The position numbers and the translations under genes were made by a program. A stretch of DNA of 64,000 bases from assembly GCA_944383455.1 (NCBI GenBank), contig CALWPP010000001.1, forward strand, positions 147,925 through 211,924. The letters run 5' to 3'. The stretch's first letter is position 1; each line of letters starts with the position of its first letter. Shown here one piece after another: positions 63,800 to 64,000 of the stretch. This DNA comes from an uncultured Peptostreptococcaceae bacterium. GTDB taxonomy: Bacteria; Bacillota; Clostridia; Peptostreptococcales; Peptostreptococcaceae. The notes under the pieces were generated by a model that was given only the letters and a program-made list of their open reading frames with translations, searched no databases and was not told where the DNA came from.

Positions 63800-63895
63800 T
63801 CATAATTGAAATCTTACATAATCAACAATATTAGGAATTCTCTCTTCAGCTTTTTTTATAGCCTCTTTTTGTTCTTCCTCTGTATATCCTGTTCC
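63800..63895 (-). pseudogene. 3' end of an unidentified gene cut by the insertion sequence
   Basis: The reverse strand encodes GTGYTEEEQKEAIKKAEERI then PNIVDYVRFQL and a TGA at 63800, followed at once by a terminator. Upstream, the frame runs into the right-end hairpin of a TnpB element. I interpret it as the last 31 residues of a gene whose front part lies across the insertion, beyond the window. The charged helix does not identify a family. An alternative is that the reading is coincidental. Confidence 0.55.
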
Positions 63896-64000
63896 CTGAA
63901 CCTCTCACGACTAAGGTCGCGAGGTTCCTGCTTCTTTGAATCTTGCATATTACTAATATGTCTTACTGATTCTCCACAGGCTATCCCCGTAGTTCCTACG
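63856..64000 (-). CDS. tnpB: TnpB (IS200/IS605 OrfB) C-terminus, truncated by window edge
   Basis: The reverse strand from base 63999 reads VGTTGIACGESVRHISNMQD then SKKQEPRDLS, ending in a stop at 63856. VGTTGI-ACGE and the KQE near the end are hallmarks of the TnpB C-terminus, just after the zinc finger. TnpB is an RNA-guided nuclease encoded by IS200/IS605 transposons. The right-end hairpin lies within the last 25 codons, and the ORF appears to run past the element into the interrupted gene, using a stop there. The front of the gene is off the window. Confidence 0.75.
   Translation of the reverse strand, partial: VGTTGIACGESVRHISNMQDSKKQEPRDLSRERFREQDIQRKNKKRL
63898..63927 (-). repeat. 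right-end hairpin of the TnpB element
   Basis: On the reverse strand GAACCTC-GCGAC-CTTA-GTCGTGA-GAGGTTC folds into an imperfect stem of about 12 pairs. Subterminal hairpins at this place form the transposon right end and the 3' end of the guide (omega) RNA in IS200/IS605 elements. The exact end is not determined; it should be close to 63890-63898. Confidence 0.6.

Noticed and set aside
1..64000. tRNA, rRNA, CRISPR arrays and prophage modules
   Set aside because: None could be recognised; short AT-rich repeats were not regularly spaced and the RusA-like gene has no phage neighbours.

Overview
The window reads as chromosome of a low-GC, endospore-forming Clostridia species with an S-layer held by SLH domains. 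Spore formation is supported by SpoIVB (14866-15819), YunB (15853-16533) and a SleC-type cortex-lytic enzyme (31490-32761) divergent from PrsW. The PrsW/SleC pairing and overall gene content resemble Peptostreptococcaceae, but the surface proteins carry SLH domains plus a CsaB enzyme, unlike the CWB2 system of Clostridioides difficile. I do not name a species. No rRNA, tRNA or CRISPR array was seen.

Layout. 1-8.9 kb: end of a YebC regulator; a compact 250 bp module that looks like a type I toxin-antitoxin locus; NadE; a DUF1576 membrane protein; a 1109-residue helicase-like/TPR fusion beside a PH-domain protein; two half-size TauE/SafE permeases. 8.3-16.5 kb: housekeeping (YigZ, HflX, ABC-F), a zinc phospholipase-like protein, amidase, SpoIVB, YunB. 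16.7-24.4 kb: class A penicillin-binding protein and a BmpA-type nucleoside ABC transporter operon. 24.5-31.4 kb: TrmL, endonuclease III, QueG, a RusA-like nuclease, endonuclease IV, signal peptidase, a stand-alone HEPN-domain protein, an RsmF-like methyltransferase, PrsW. 31.5-39.3 kb: SleC, AsnA, HPr and enzyme I of the PTS, patatin, amidase, a short cis-prenyltransferase.

39.4-60.5 kb is a cell-surface island. It holds a DUF4358 lipoprotein, MBOAT and DHHW acetylation proteins, an LCP ligase, five SLH proteins (an LRR protein, two tandem S-layer-like paralogues, an L,D-transpeptidase and a GH26-like enzyme), UDP-GlcNAc 2-epimerase, CsaB, DUF5693, TagA and an undecaprenyl-phosphate sugar transferase. 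Together they suggest a route: sugar transferase and TagA build a ManNAc-containing polymer on undecaprenyl phosphate, WecB supplies UDP-ManNAc, CsaB adds pyruvate, LCP attaches the polymer to peptidoglycan, and SLH proteins dock on it; the MBOAT pair may acetylate it.

60.6-64 kb: a zinc-ribbon/YARHG protein, an orphan PAS histidine kinase, and at the right edge the 3' end of an IS200/IS605-type TnpB gene that appears to have inserted into the end of another gene. Many starts were moved from the longest ORF to the start that fits a Shine-Dalgarno site; several are TTG or GTG. Terminators and promoters were found by eye and are not experimentally supported.
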